NCBI GenBank assembly: GCA_002708925.1
Contig: PAPN01000007.1
Span: 12,080 to 76,079, forward strand
Length of the DNA stretch: 64,000 nucleotides
From: Paracoccaceae bacterium
Lineage (GTDB): Bacteria > Pseudomonadota > Alphaproteobacteria > Rhodobacterales > Rhodobacteraceae
Direction: 5' to 3'
The translations under genes and the position numbers were made by a program. Positions 1 through 7,784 of this stretch are shown here, piece by piece. Numbering within the stretch: position 1 is the first letter of the stretch; the number at the start of each line of letters is the position of its first letter. Below the pieces are notes generated by a model. It saw nothing but the letters and a program-made list of their open reading frames with translations, searched no databases and was not told the origin of the DNA.

Positions 1-1128
1 ATAATCATGGCTTTCTAATTCAATGAAGAGCCGCTCAGTTTGATACCGGCGAGCAGCCTCTGCCTCTTTTGACTTTGCCGGAAGAAACAACCCATAGCTT
101 CTGAGATCAGGCAACCAACGGCCCGCAAATGGGCCTTCGCCTTCGGAGAAGTCCTTGCCGAACGCGTCGATAATGTTTGTTACAGCCTGGTTATTGGTGG
201 ACGCTGCGACGATAACAGGTGGGGTACTTTCTTGCAGCGCCGCGCGCACCCACGCATCCGCAATGGCCGACAAGAGCATTGTCGTCTTACCCGTTCCAGG
301 AGGCCCATTGACAGCAAGCACATCGCTGGGTTTTCCGGTTGAGAGATATGAAAGAACCTGACGTTGATGATCTGCGAGCGGAAATTCATCGCTGGCGTGC
401 CCCAGTCGATTGATGAAGTTCGTTTCCGTCTGGGGGGAAAGTTCCTTTTGGGCCGAAGACGGCCTGGCCAGATTTTCCAACAGCGGCGCTTTGTGTTTTT
501 CACCAAGCAGCGTGTCATATAGGCTGATAACTTGCGCGATAGCGGCGGTGGCCTCTCCGGAAATCTCCATAAACCCGACGCCAGCAGAGACATAATTTTT
601 ATCGTCAGCTGGCCAACCCGGAGATACGGCATCAAGCATCGCACGACAGTGTTTTAGATATTGCTCCCAAACAGAGGAGTTTTCGTCAGGCAAGAAGGGC
701 GATGCCGAAAGAAAGGTATCGAAATCTTCGACCGTGCCGAGCGAAAAAACATCGTTAGGGAGTGGCTTCAGCAGGTCTCTCGCAATGACGTTTCGGGATG
801 GGCGAATGTTGCCGTCTCTATCAATGGTCGCCTCTGTTACTACAGGTGCGACGATTTCTGGAAAACCATTGGATATAGTTGCACCGTGGGAAGTTCTCCG
901 GGCCATGACCATCGGCCAGATTTGTACGGCTACCATCTTGGTGTCCGGCTTCTGTCCTTCAAAAGCCCTGCGGATCTGGTTCTTAGGCAGCACTCCATTG
1001 CGCAGCGTGTCTTTCGACAGTTCGATGAATTCCTTCCGGTCCCGTTGCCTGAAGCGCCCCCGCCCCAATGCACCATCTGCCAACGACGCACGCCAGTAAC
1101 CCAAAGTCTCATAGAACTCATTATTCAT
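1..1128 (-). CDS. SF1-type DNA/RNA helicase, N-terminal part (cut by window edge)
   Basis: The frame reads without a stop from an ATG at 1128 to the first base of the window (376 codons), so the C-terminal part lies outside. Walker A GPPGTGKTT is at about residues 275-283, followed by a stretch with QAVTNIIDAF typical of superfamily 1 UPF1/Dna2-like helicases, in which a long N-terminal domain precedes the P-loop. The first ~270 residues have no domain I recognise. Such large AAA/helicase proteins are common in bacterial accessory and defence regions; a role in defence is only inference, and the genes to the left cannot be seen. The motor domain call is secure, the biological role is not. Confidence 0.8.
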   Translation of the reverse strand, partial: MNNEFYETLGYWRASLADGALGRGRFRQRDRKEFIELSKDTLRNGVLPKNQIRRAFEGQKPDTKMVAVQIWPMVMARRTSHGATISNGFPEIVAPVVTEATIDRDGNIRPSRNVIARDLLKPLPNDVFSLGTVEDFDTFLSASPFLPDENSSVWEQYLKHCRAMLDAVSPGWPADDKNYVSAGVGFMEISGEATAAIAQVISLYDTLLGEKHKAPLLENLARPSSAQKELSPQTETNFINRLGHASDEFPLADHQRQVLSYLSTGKPSDVLAVNGPPGTGKTTMLLSAIADAWVRAALQESTPPVIVAASTNNQAVTNIIDAFGKDFSEGEGPFAGRWLPDLRSYGLFLPAKSKEAEAARRYQTERLFIELESHDY

Positions 1129-1339
1129 CACAGTCTGCCAAATTCCGCGCCTGCATCACACAATTTGATGGCGCAAGCTAAATACTCAGTGCAATCTTAG
1201 GTGTAGACTGATTTCCAGACAGGTGACAGGCCCTTCAGAGCGGTTTGCAGCAATCAGCGCACTCTTATAGAAGGCCGTATGGCCTCGCGTGTTGAAACCC
1301 AAGCACTTTCATAAGCGGGTCTTCTCTTTTCGGTTTCTC

Positions 1340-2011
1340 TTACTCTAGCTCAACCAGCAGATCTTTTGCGTCGATCTGGCCCCCTGCCGTAACGTGGACT
1401 GCCTTCACAAAGGCATCGCGTTCTGCGTGGATGCCAGTTTCCATCTTCATTGCTTCGAGTGTCAGTAACAGATCCCCTTCTTTGACCTCTTGGCCAGCCG
1501 TTACTCCAACAGAGGCAACCACACCCGGCATCGGCGCGCCGATATGGTTCGCGTTGCCAAGTTCTGCCTTTGGCCGCGCCGCCGTTGAAGCTTTGACCAT
1601 GCGGTTTGGAACACGGATCACGCGTGGTTGACCGTTAAGTTCGAAGAAGACTTTCACTTCGCCGTTCTCATCGGTTTCTCCGACAGCCTGCAAGCGGATT
1701 TCCAAGGTCTTACCAGGATCGATTTCTGCGGAAATTTCCTCGCCCGGCTCCATGCCATAGAAGAACGTTTTCGTTGGCAATGTGCGCACAGGGCCATACT
1801 GACGGTGGCGGCCCATATAATCCAAGAAGACCTTTGGATACATCAGGTAACCGTTCAGATCCTCATCATCGACCTCAAAGCCTTGAAGCTGTTTGGATAA
1901 ATCTGCGCGGGTCGCTTCCATATCTACCGGCTTCAAATGCTTGCCGGGGCGGTCGGTGTTCGGCTTTTCGCCTTTCAGCGCCTTGTCTACGATGCCTTCC
2001 GGGAAACGGAA
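1340..2011 (-). pseudogene. Pyruvate carboxylase C-terminal fragment
   Basis: About 223 residues matching the end of pyruvate carboxylase: a carboxyltransferase tail beginning near FPEGIVDKALKGE, then a linker and a biotinyl carrier domain with the biotinylation motif EAMKMETG close to the end, finishing ...DLLVELE. A full enzyme has about 1,150 residues, so more than 900 are missing. Upstream of about 2011 the homology stops abruptly and is replaced by an oppositely oriented acyl-CoA dehydrogenase piece. No start codon or ribosome site belongs to the fragment, so it is almost certainly a non-functional remnant left by a rearrangement. Confidence 0.85.
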
Positions 2012-2287
2012 TTGGCAGGGCTCAAACAGGGGCACCTGTGCGAGGTGACCTTTGATCGCACTGAGGTGCCGTTGAACCATTTGATCGGTAGTCCTGGGGA
2101 CGCCGGGAAATACATGACCATCGTGTGGAACGCGAACCGTCCGTTGATCGGCTTGATGGCGCTTGGCGTCGCGCGACGGGCGTATGACATCGCGCTGGCA
2201 CATGTCGCTGACCGGAAGCAATTCGGAGCGCCATTAGCGGCCAAACAGCTTGTTCAACAGGATCTTTCGGACATGGATGCGGGGATC
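2009..2287 (+). pseudogene. Acyl-CoA dehydrogenase internal fragment
   Basis: About 93 residues in the plus frame match an internal part of an acyl-CoA dehydrogenase, with CEVTFDRTEVPLNHLIG, the segment NANRPLIGLMALGVARRAYD and the flavin-region motif DRKQFGAPLA. A complete enzyme has about 380 residues; both the N-terminal domain and the C-terminal helix bundle end are missing. It begins where the pyruvate carboxylase fragment stops and ends where the CoA-transferase fragment starts, so it is sandwiched between two unrelated truncated genes. Recognition of the family is confident; function is lost. Confidence 0.75.
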
Positions 2288-2691
2288 TCCTTACCCTGCG
2301 AGAGCAGTGTGTTGGCGCCAGTGGGAGTAAAGAAGGCTGGGATGCCAGCGCCTGCGGCGCGCATCCGTTCGGCCAGCGTGCCTTGAGGCACCAACTCTAG
2401 CTCTAGCTTGCCAGCGCTGTAGAGCTCTTCGAAAATGGTGGATCCGGCGATGCGCGGATAGCTACAGATCAACTTGCGCACACGGCCTTCCCTAAGCAGC
2501 CGCGCCAGTCCGACTTTGCCGTATCCGGCATTATTGGCCACGATTGTGAGGTTGCTCACGCCAGTGTCTAACAGCCCTTCAATGAGTGGATTCGCTTGTC
2601 CAACAGCACCAAAGCCGCCAAGAAGGATGGTGGCTGCATCGGGAACCTCTGCGAGCGCCTCAGCGATGCCTGGGGCAAATTTGTCAATCAT
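2284..2691 (-). pseudogene. 3-oxoacid CoA-transferase subunit A, N-terminal fragment (PcaI-like)
   Basis: Starts at an ATG at 2691 and reads about 136 residues of a CoA-transferase alpha subunit: glycine-rich GGFGAVGQANPLI near residue 25, then NNAGYGKVGLARLL and the substrate-domain segment FFTPTGANTLLSQGKE, after which the match ends. Intact subunits have about 220-235 residues, so the last third is gone and the frame runs into unrelated sequence. In the beta-ketoadipate pathway this subunit (PcaI) activates 3-oxoadipate to its CoA ester. The divergent neighbour is a PcaR-like regulator, which supports that reading. The promoter region is still present, so a truncated transcript may be made. 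Confidence 0.8.
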
Positions 2692-2776
2692 TCCAGTTTG
2701 ATCCTCGTCTCTCGGTGGTTTCAACGCAACGTCGCCAGCAATGGCGCCGGCTCCTTCCCGCCAAATGTCCGCAATG

Positions 2777-2790
2777 TGAACAGTTGTCCA
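2777..2790. promoter_or_regulatory. Candidate IclR operator, imperfect copy
   Basis: TGAAC-AGTT-GTCCA forms an imperfect dyad resembling the two better copies at 2836 and 3816. It lies upstream of the CoA-transferase fragment, on the side of the intergenic region that would drive that gene. The assignment to the adjacent IclR regulator is inference. Confidence 0.4.
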
Positions 2791-2835
2791 AAAAATGCAC
2801 GTCAGCAAATAGCATGTCAAGGGTGTGTCTGCTAT

Positions 2836-2851
2836 ACGGACGATTGTCCGT
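2836..2851. promoter_or_regulatory. Candidate IclR operator ACGGAC-N4-GTCCGT
   Basis: Perfect 6-bp inverted arms separated by four bases, in the divergent region between the CoA-transferase remnant and the PcaR-like gene. IclR/PcaR regulators usually bind short palindromes near their own promoter. The same palindrome recurs upstream of the alpha/beta hydrolase at 3854, which suggests one regulator controls both. Confidence 0.6.
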
Positions 2852-2935
2852 TTTTGAGTGACGTGCTATGAGACGGGTGCAAGTGTCGAAAATTGTGTAT
2901 GGTCGGCCTGAGTGCGCTATTGAGGAAGGGTGTGA

Positions 2936-3748
2936 ATGCCAGGAAAGAATGAGGTGATCGAAGCCGGATCGGACACGCGCCGCACGGATTTCGTGAGCGC
3001 AGTAGGACGAGCGATGTCGATCCTGGAGTGTTTCACATCTGACGAAGCAGTGCGCCAGCGCGGACGGCTTACGCTCACCGATGCCGCCAAGCTCACCGAT
3101 CTGAGCCGTGGTACGGCGCGGCGGCTACTGCTCACCCTTGCCGAGATTCACTATGTTGATACCGATGGAAAATTCTTCTGGCTCACTCCAAAATTGATCA
3201 ACCTCTCGCGTGGCTTCCTGATGCCGCTTGGCGTGGGCGAAGGGTCGGCGGCGATCCTGAAGGAGCTGACCAGCACGCTTGACGAGTCGGCCTCGGTGGG
3301 CATCCTCGATGGCGAAGACATTATCTATATCGAGCGGGTAGAAGTGCGGCGGATCTACTCGTCGCGTATTGTGAACGGCACACGGCTGCCAGCGGCCTGC
3401 TCCTCGATCGGGCGAGTGCTTCTTGCCTCGCTTTCCGACAGCGATCTGCACAATTGGCTGCGCTCCTATCCGCTCAAGCAGCTTACAGAGAAGACGATCA
3501 CCGACATGGAGCGCTTCTGGCAGGAGATCCGTGTGATACGTGAGCAGGGTTATGCGATTATCGATGAGGAGCTGGAGATCGGTATCCGTTCGATCTCAGT
3601 GCCGATCCGCAGCCCCAACGGGCGAACCATGGCGGCGCTGAACGCTTCGACCATATCGGCACGCCACAACGTGGATGAGCTGCGCAACGATTTTCTGCCC
3701 GAGCTGCTGAAGTCCGCGCAAAAACTTTCTGGTACGATGGGCTGGTAG
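2936..3748 (+). CDS. IclR-family transcriptional regulator, PcaR/PobR-like
   Basis: 270 residues with the usual two-domain layout. An N-terminal winged helix-turn-helix covers about residues 20-85 (VGRAMSILECF, then SRGTARRLLLTLAEIHYV). The C-terminal IclR effector domain holds ILDGEDIIYIERVE, RLPAACSSIGRVLLA and a YAIIDEELEIGIRSISVPI segment typical of PcaR, PcaU and PobR. The ATG at 2936 follows a GAGGAAGGG ribosome site. Known relatives respond to protocatechuate-pathway intermediates such as 3-oxoadipate. Its divergent neighbour is a PcaI-like remnant and its downstream neighbour an enol-lactonase-like hydrolase, consistent with beta-ketoadipate control, but the effector cannot be read from sequence. 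Confidence 0.88.
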   Translation: MPGKNEVIEAGSDTRRTDFVSAVGRAMSILECFTSDEAVRQRGRLTLTDAAKLTDLSRGTARRLLLTLAEIHYVDTDGKFFWLTPKLINLSRGFLMPLGVGEGSAAILKELTSTLDESASVGILDGEDIIYIERVEVRRIYSSRIVNGTRLPAACSSIGRVLLASLSDSDLHNWLRSYPLKQLTEKTITDMERFWQEIRVIREQGYAIIDEELEIGIRSISVPIRSPNGRTMAALNASTISARHNVDELRNDFLPELLKSAQKLSGTMGW

Positions 3749-3815
3749 CGGCACCAGGTGCGCTGCTTTTCCTTGATGTTTGCAAAAGGGCTGTGCAAAT
3801 ATTGCCCTCAAATTG

Positions 3816-3831
3816 CCGGACAATAGTCCGT
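3816..3831. promoter_or_regulatory. Candidate IclR operator CGGAC-N4-GTCCG
   Basis: Dyad CGGAC-AATA-GTCCG in the gap between the regulator and the hydrolase, about 25 bp before the chosen hydrolase start. It has the same arms and spacer length as the element at 2836, so it is probably bound by the same regulator. Confidence 0.6.
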
Positions 3832-3853
3832 ATTGCGAACATATGGAGAAAAG

Positions 3854-4645
3854 ATGCGCTGGTTTGAGAGTGACGAAATGGTGCTGCGCTACCATGTCCG
3901 GTACGGTAAGGGTCCGTATCTTGTGCTGATCCACGAGATGGGCGGCTCTATCGAAAGTTGGGATTGGGTGATGGAACATCTGCCGGCAGACCAGGGTGTG
4001 GTACTGCCGGAAATGCGTGGTATGGGCCAATCACAGAAGCTGAGCGCCACGCCGAGTTTCGCTGCGGTGGCGGCGGATGTGGCTGCGCTGCTCGACCATC
4101 TGGGGATCACCGAGCCGGTGGTGGTGGCCGGCTGCGCGATTGGCGGGGCGATTGCAGTGCAGTTCGCGCTGGACGCCCCGGAGCGCTGCCTTGCCATTGC
4201 GCCGCTCGATCCGGCGCTAAATGTGATCGACGGGGGGCACGAGGGCGTACTGGCTCTGGCCGACAAAATGGAGGCCGAGGGGATGCGCGCGATGGAGCCA
4301 ATCCTGCTCGACCGCACCTATCCTGAGCGCTACCGGCAGCGCCATCCGGGACATTTTGCCGAAGTTCGTGGGCGCTGGTATGCCAACGATCCGACCTCGT
4401 TTGCGCATTTCTTCCGTATGTTGGCGGCGTCGGACGTGCGAAACGATTTGAAGCGGATCGTTTGCCCCGTCTGGTACGGATCGGGTGCGCATGATCTATT
4501 GCGCACGCCAGAGTACATGCAAGAGTTGGCTGCGCTCACACCGGGGGCGGAGTTGCGAAGCCTTGATGCGGGCCACCACGTTGCCGATCACGCTGCCGAG
4601 GAGGTGGCGTTGATGCTGACGGAATTGGTTGCGGCGGTCAGCTAG
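3854..4645 (+). CDS. Alpha/beta-fold hydrolase, 3-oxoadipate enol-lactonase-like, atypical nucleophile elbow
   Basis: 263 residues of alpha/beta hydrolase fold with an oxyanion-region IHEMGGS, LPEMRGMGQS after strand 4, acid-region SGAHDLL and a terminal LDAGHHVAD that supplies the catalytic histidine. The nucleophile elbow reads G93-C-A-I-G-G, so the position normally held by Ser (as in GLSMGG of PcaD) is Ala95, preceded by Cys94. The ATG at 3854 is chosen because GGAGAAAAG immediately precedes it; an in-frame TTG at 3833 would overlap the operator. Gene order regulator-hydrolase and the shared palindrome suggest a beta-ketoadipate-type role, but without Ser it may be non-hydrolytic or use another residue. 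Confidence 0.75.
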   Translation: MRWFESDEMVLRYHVRYGKGPYLVLIHEMGGSIESWDWVMEHLPADQGVVLPEMRGMGQSQKLSATPSFAAVAADVAALLDHLGITEPVVVAGCAIGGAIAVQFALDAPERCLAIAPLDPALNVIDGGHEGVLALADKMEAEGMRAMEPILLDRTYPERYRQRHPGHFAEVRGRWYANDPTSFAHFFRMLAASDVRNDLKRIVCPVWYGSGAHDLLRTPEYMQELAALTPGAELRSLDAGHHVADHAAEEVALMLTELVAAVS

Positions 4646-4764
4646 AATTAGTGCGCTGGCAGTACATAGATACCTGATTTCACCCGTCAGAAGAGAATCC
4701 AGTATTATCTGATCAGGCTGTGATTGAGCAAAATTGTTGTAAAAGGGCCCCGGTATGGTCCACG

Positions 4765-5556
4765 TTATTGAGTGCTCGCAGGTACATAGCCCAGTTCCGC
4801 CGATATACGCCGCGCGGCTTCAGACACGGCGTGGACTTGTTTGGCGTCTGGGGGGGATTCTATGTACTGGGTCAGGCTTACAATTGCGATGGTGGCGATA
4901 GTTTTGCCGCCTGCATCGAAAATCGGGCAAGACAACGCGTTGAGCCCCAACATGGTTTCATTTGGAGCCGTCGCCCAGCCCTGTTTGCGGATGGTGGCGA
5001 TGTGGGCTTTAAACTCGTCCTGGTCCGTGATGGTAAACTGGGTGGCGGCCGTCAGCTTACGCGGAAGAGCGGCGCTGCGGGCTTTCTCTGACATGGTGGA
5101 CAGGGCGACCTTGCCCTGGGCCGAATTGGTAAAGCCCAGCAAAGAGCCAGGGCGCACACCTACATCTATCTGCATGTTGCCGTGCAGAGTGTTGAGGATG
5201 CGAATCCCGTTCTTTTCAATCTGCCCTAAGCTGACTGCATGGCCCGTGGTGTCGCGCAAAACCCTCATGTGCGGCAACGCGACCGAGGTCAGGTCGGCAG
5301 AGCCGGATGCAGCTTGTCCCAAAGCAATCAGGCGCGAACCGATTCGATAGCGCTCGGTCTGGGCGGATTGCGTAATATAGCCCAAAGACATCAAGGTTCG
5401 CAGGTGGCGATGAATCCGGCTTTTGGTCGTTCCCAATGCCGATGCCAAAGCGGTTACGCCGATATCTGAGTCCGTATTTGCAAGAGTTTCAAGGAGTTGC
5501 AGGGCAAGGGCGACACTTTGGATCAGATCGGTTTTGCTGTCTTTTTCGGATGCCAT
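4765..5556 (-). CDS. IclR-family transcriptional regulator
   Basis: 263 residues. The winged HTH occupies about residues 10-75 (ALQLLETLANTD, TKSRIHRHLRTLMSLGYI). The effector-binding domain follows, with LPHMRVLRDTTGHAVSLGQIEKNGIRILN, LLGFTNSAQGKVALS and a C-terminal LSCPIFDAGGKTIATIAIVS segment. ATG 5556 is preferred over an in-frame TTG at 5574. The gene is divergent from the cupin-TRAP cluster, the standard position for an IclR regulator of a catabolic operon, so it probably controls that cluster in response to the transported compound or a derivative. It differs in sequence from the IclR gene at 2936, so the two are not a recent duplication. Confidence 0.87.
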   Translation of the reverse strand: MASEKDSKTDLIQSVALALQLLETLANTDSDIGVTALASALGTTKSRIHRHLRTLMSLGYITQSAQTERYRIGSRLIALGQAASGSADLTSVALPHMRVLRDTTGHAVSLGQIEKNGIRILNTLHGNMQIDVGVRPGSLLGFTNSAQGKVALSTMSEKARSAALPRKLTAATQFTITDQDEFKAHIATIRKQGWATAPNETMLGLNALSCPIFDAGGKTIATIAIVSLTQYIESPPDAKQVHAVSEAARRISAELGYVPASTQ

Positions 5557-5650
5557 TGGCGATTCCACTTTCAATCGTATGTCCGCTCACACCCGTGAAG
5601 ACGGTTTTTCACGCAATGCTTGACAGCTCTGCGAGTCGTTGTTTACGTTC

Positions 5651-5674
5651 TGTATTGCACAACAGTGTATTGCA
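5651..5674. promoter_or_regulatory. Direct repeat TGTATTGCA x2 in divergent promoter region
   Basis: Two identical 9-bp copies start at 5651 and 5666 (15 bp apart) in the gap between the IclR gene and the cupin gene. Spacing and position fit a regulator-binding site for the neighbouring IclR protein; a fortuitous repeat is possible. Confidence 0.45.
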
Positions 5675-5713
5675 TAGTGAAACAAAATCAAGGGAGGGAC
5701 GCAAAATTGTTAG

Positions 5714-6673
5714 ATGAAGTCGCAGGTTTTTCATGCGGGTGTTTCCGTCGCCAGACGCGGTGGATACAGCATGTATGATAAATCTGATCCGCGCGCGTCC
5801 TTGGTGTCGAAACCAGCTGCAAGTACGATTGCCCAAACCGGGCTGATCGCAGAGCCGCAAGAAGGGTTCTTTTATGCCTCGCCCCCCCAGATTAACGATG
5901 CCTCGGGCAAGACTTGGTTGTTGCGTGGCCATAATTTTCTTGTGGCCTACACCGAGGCTGCGCCGGGGGCAGTTTTTACGCGGGACGCGCAACAAGATGA
6001 ATACGCGGTATTGCTGCCCAAAGCCGAGGCGGTGGTCAGTTGGAGAGGCAGCGCTGAAGAGGTGTCGGGCAACAGTCTGACCTTTGTTCCGCCCGGAGAC
6101 AGCAGTCTGTGCCTGCCGGAAGGCGGTGTGGTTGTGCGGTTCTTTTCGACCCGGAACACCGATTTGGCCGAGGCCTGCGTCAATGCCCAAGGTTATGAGG
6201 TGCCACGCGGCCACATTCCCGAGTTCACACCCTGGCCCGATCCGGTGGGCGGCTGGAAAATCCGGTCATACAGCTTGGATGTGCCCAAACAAGAGGGGCG
6301 GTTTGGCCGGATATTCCGTTGCACGACCCTGATGATCAACGTGCTTGAACCGTTTGAAGGGCCGCGTGACCCGTCCAAGATGTCTCCGCACCACCATGAT
6401 GATTTCGAGCAAGGCTCTTTGGCGCTAAAGGGGGACTTTACCCATTATCTGCGATGGGCTTGGACCAGCGATATGGCCGATTGGCGCGAAGATCGCGCCG
6501 TAAAAATGGGGGCTCCGTCGATGCTGGTGATCCCGCCCCCCGTCATCCACACCACACGGGCAACAGGTGCGGGAGAGAATGATCTGGTCGATATTTTCAG
6601 CCCCCCGCGAGAGGATTTTTCGGCAAAGCCGGGCTGGGTGCTGAACGCCGAGGACTACCCCATGCCAGACTGA
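5714..6673 (+). CDS. Cupin-domain protein (probable double cupin), first gene of catabolic cluster
   Basis: 319 residues. A second cupin barrel is visible through the metal-ligand run HHHDDFEQGSLALKGDFTHYL at about residues 222-243 and PPPVIHTTRATG near residue 270. The first half contains a degenerate barrel (AVLLPKAEAVVSWRG, SLTFVPPGDSSLCLPEGG). Cupins of this kind act as metal-dependent dioxygenases, isomerases or hydrolases on small carboxylates. ATG 5714 follows GGGAGGG at some distance; an ATG at 5771 is an alternative. The gene heads the cluster with a TRAP transporter, an aldolase and a DUF6282 protein, so an enzymatic step on the imported substrate is likely. The precise reaction is unknown. 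Confidence 0.72.
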   Translation: MKSQVFHAGVSVARRGGYSMYDKSDPRASLVSKPAASTIAQTGLIAEPQEGFFYASPPQINDASGKTWLLRGHNFLVAYTEAAPGAVFTRDAQQDEYAVLLPKAEAVVSWRGSAEEVSGNSLTFVPPGDSSLCLPEGGVVVRFFSTRNTDLAEACVNAQGYEVPRGHIPEFTPWPDPVGGWKIRSYSLDVPKQEGRFGRIFRCTTLMINVLEPFEGPRDPSKMSPHHHDDFEQGSLALKGDFTHYLRWAWTSDMADWREDRAVKMGAPSMLVIPPPVIHTTRATGAGENDLVDIFSPPREDFSAKPGWVLNAEDYPMPD

Positions 6674-6734
6674 CCACCGTCGGGGCTGAATCATAAAACA
6701 CTCATACGATCACATATTTCGGGAGGAGATGCCG

Positions 6735-7727
6735 ATGATCACTAGAAGAACTCTTTTGCGTACAGGGGCCGCAGCCTTTGCAGGTGCGCTGGCTGCGCCG
6801 CATGTGGCCCGTGCCGCCGGGAAATCCATGAAGATTGCCCACGCGGCCAGCGAAGTACACCCAGGCCACCGTCTCGCCACCAGCTTTGCCGAAACGCTGG
6901 AAGAGCTGATGCCCGGCGCTTTCAATATCAACATTTTCCCTAACCGCCAACTAGGCGGGGACAAGCAGTTGCTGGAAGGCACCGTCGCGGGCACCATGGA
7001 TGTCACCGCCGTGTCTGGCGTGTTGGTCCCACTGGTTACTGGCCGTTTGGCTATGAACGCTTGGCAGTTGCCTTTCCTGGTGCGGGACTATGATCACTTC
7101 GGCGAATTGGCCCTGGGCGAGGTTGGCCTGAAAATTCAGGACGATTTGCGCGAAGCTGGGCTCATCAGCCTGGCTACCGCCGACACCGGCCAGCGTCACT
7201 TCTTATCGGTCAAAGATCCGGTGGCGTCATTGGATGACCTGTCCGGCCTGAAAACCCGCATCGTGCCGGTGCCCCTGCACAAACAGATTTGGGAAACTCT
7301 TGGTACCGCGCCCGTAGGGCTGCCCTATGGCGAGATTTACGGCGCGCTGGAAACCGGCGTTCTGGACGCAGTCGAGATCAACGTGTCGTCTATGCTGGGC
7401 GAAAACCTGTGGGAGGTCGGCAAGAACTTCACCCTGACAGGCCACTACCCGTGGCACATGACCACCCTCATGTCAGACCGCTACTGGAACACGCTGAGCA
7501 GCGACGAGAAAGCCGCAGTGACCGAAGCCGGTCGCCGTTCGGTTTCCGCAACGCTGGACTATGCCAAGACGCAGGATGCAGAGGGCCGGGAAACGCTGAA
7601 GGCCAAAGGTGTCGAAGTGTTGGAGCTGACCGACCTGGACGCGATGCGCGCAAAAACCGCCGGCATGACCTCTGAATGGGCAGCCAAGAATCCGCTGATT
7701 TCCGAGCTGGTCGCCGCCGCTGGATAA
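6735..7727 (+). CDS. TRAP transporter substrate-binding protein (DctP family)
   Basis: 330 residues. The N-terminus has a twin-arginine-like export signal (RRTLLRTGAAAFAGALAAPHVARA), then the mature DctP fold with HPGHRLATSFAETLEEL, FPNRQLGGDKQLLEG and the conserved GLPYGEIYGALETGVLDAVE region around residues 190-215. ATG 6735 is chosen over ATG 6729, which would lie only 1-2 bases after the GGGAGGA ribosome site. The periplasmic protein delivers a carboxylate-like ligand to the QM permease encoded next. Order P-Q-M and the separate hairpin between P and Q are usual for these systems, where the binding protein is made in excess. Confidence 0.93.
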   Translation: MITRRTLLRTGAAAFAGALAAPHVARAAGKSMKIAHAASEVHPGHRLATSFAETLEELMPGAFNINIFPNRQLGGDKQLLEGTVAGTMDVTAVSGVLVPLVTGRLAMNAWQLPFLVRDYDHFGELALGEVGLKIQDDLREAGLISLATADTGQRHFLSVKDPVASLDDLSGLKTRIVPVPLHKQIWETLGTAPVGLPYGEIYGALETGVLDAVEINVSSMLGENLWEVGKNFTLTGHYPWHMTTLMSDRYWNTLSSDEKAAVTEAGRRSVSATLDYAKTQDAEGRETLKAKGVEVLELTDLDAMRAKTAGMTSEWAAKNPLISELVAAAG

Positions 7728-7734
7728 ATGTCCA

Positions 7735-7766
7735 CCCCCCGCACGTCTTTCTAGGCGTGCGGGGGG
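7735..7766 (+). terminator. Strong stem-loop between dctP and dctQ
   Basis: An 11-bp perfect GC-rich stem: left arm 7735-7745, loop TCTTTCTAGG, right arm 7756-7766. No T-run follows, so it is better seen as a partial terminator or mRNA-stabilising structure that raises dctP expression above dctQM, as known for binding-protein genes. Confidence 0.7.
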
Positions 7767-7784
7767 CAACCTGAAAGGCAGGTC

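Noticed and set aside
5706-5780. Short leader-peptide frame from TTG before the cupin gene
   Set aside because: A 22-codon frame in a different phase is possible, but there is no attenuator structure to support it.
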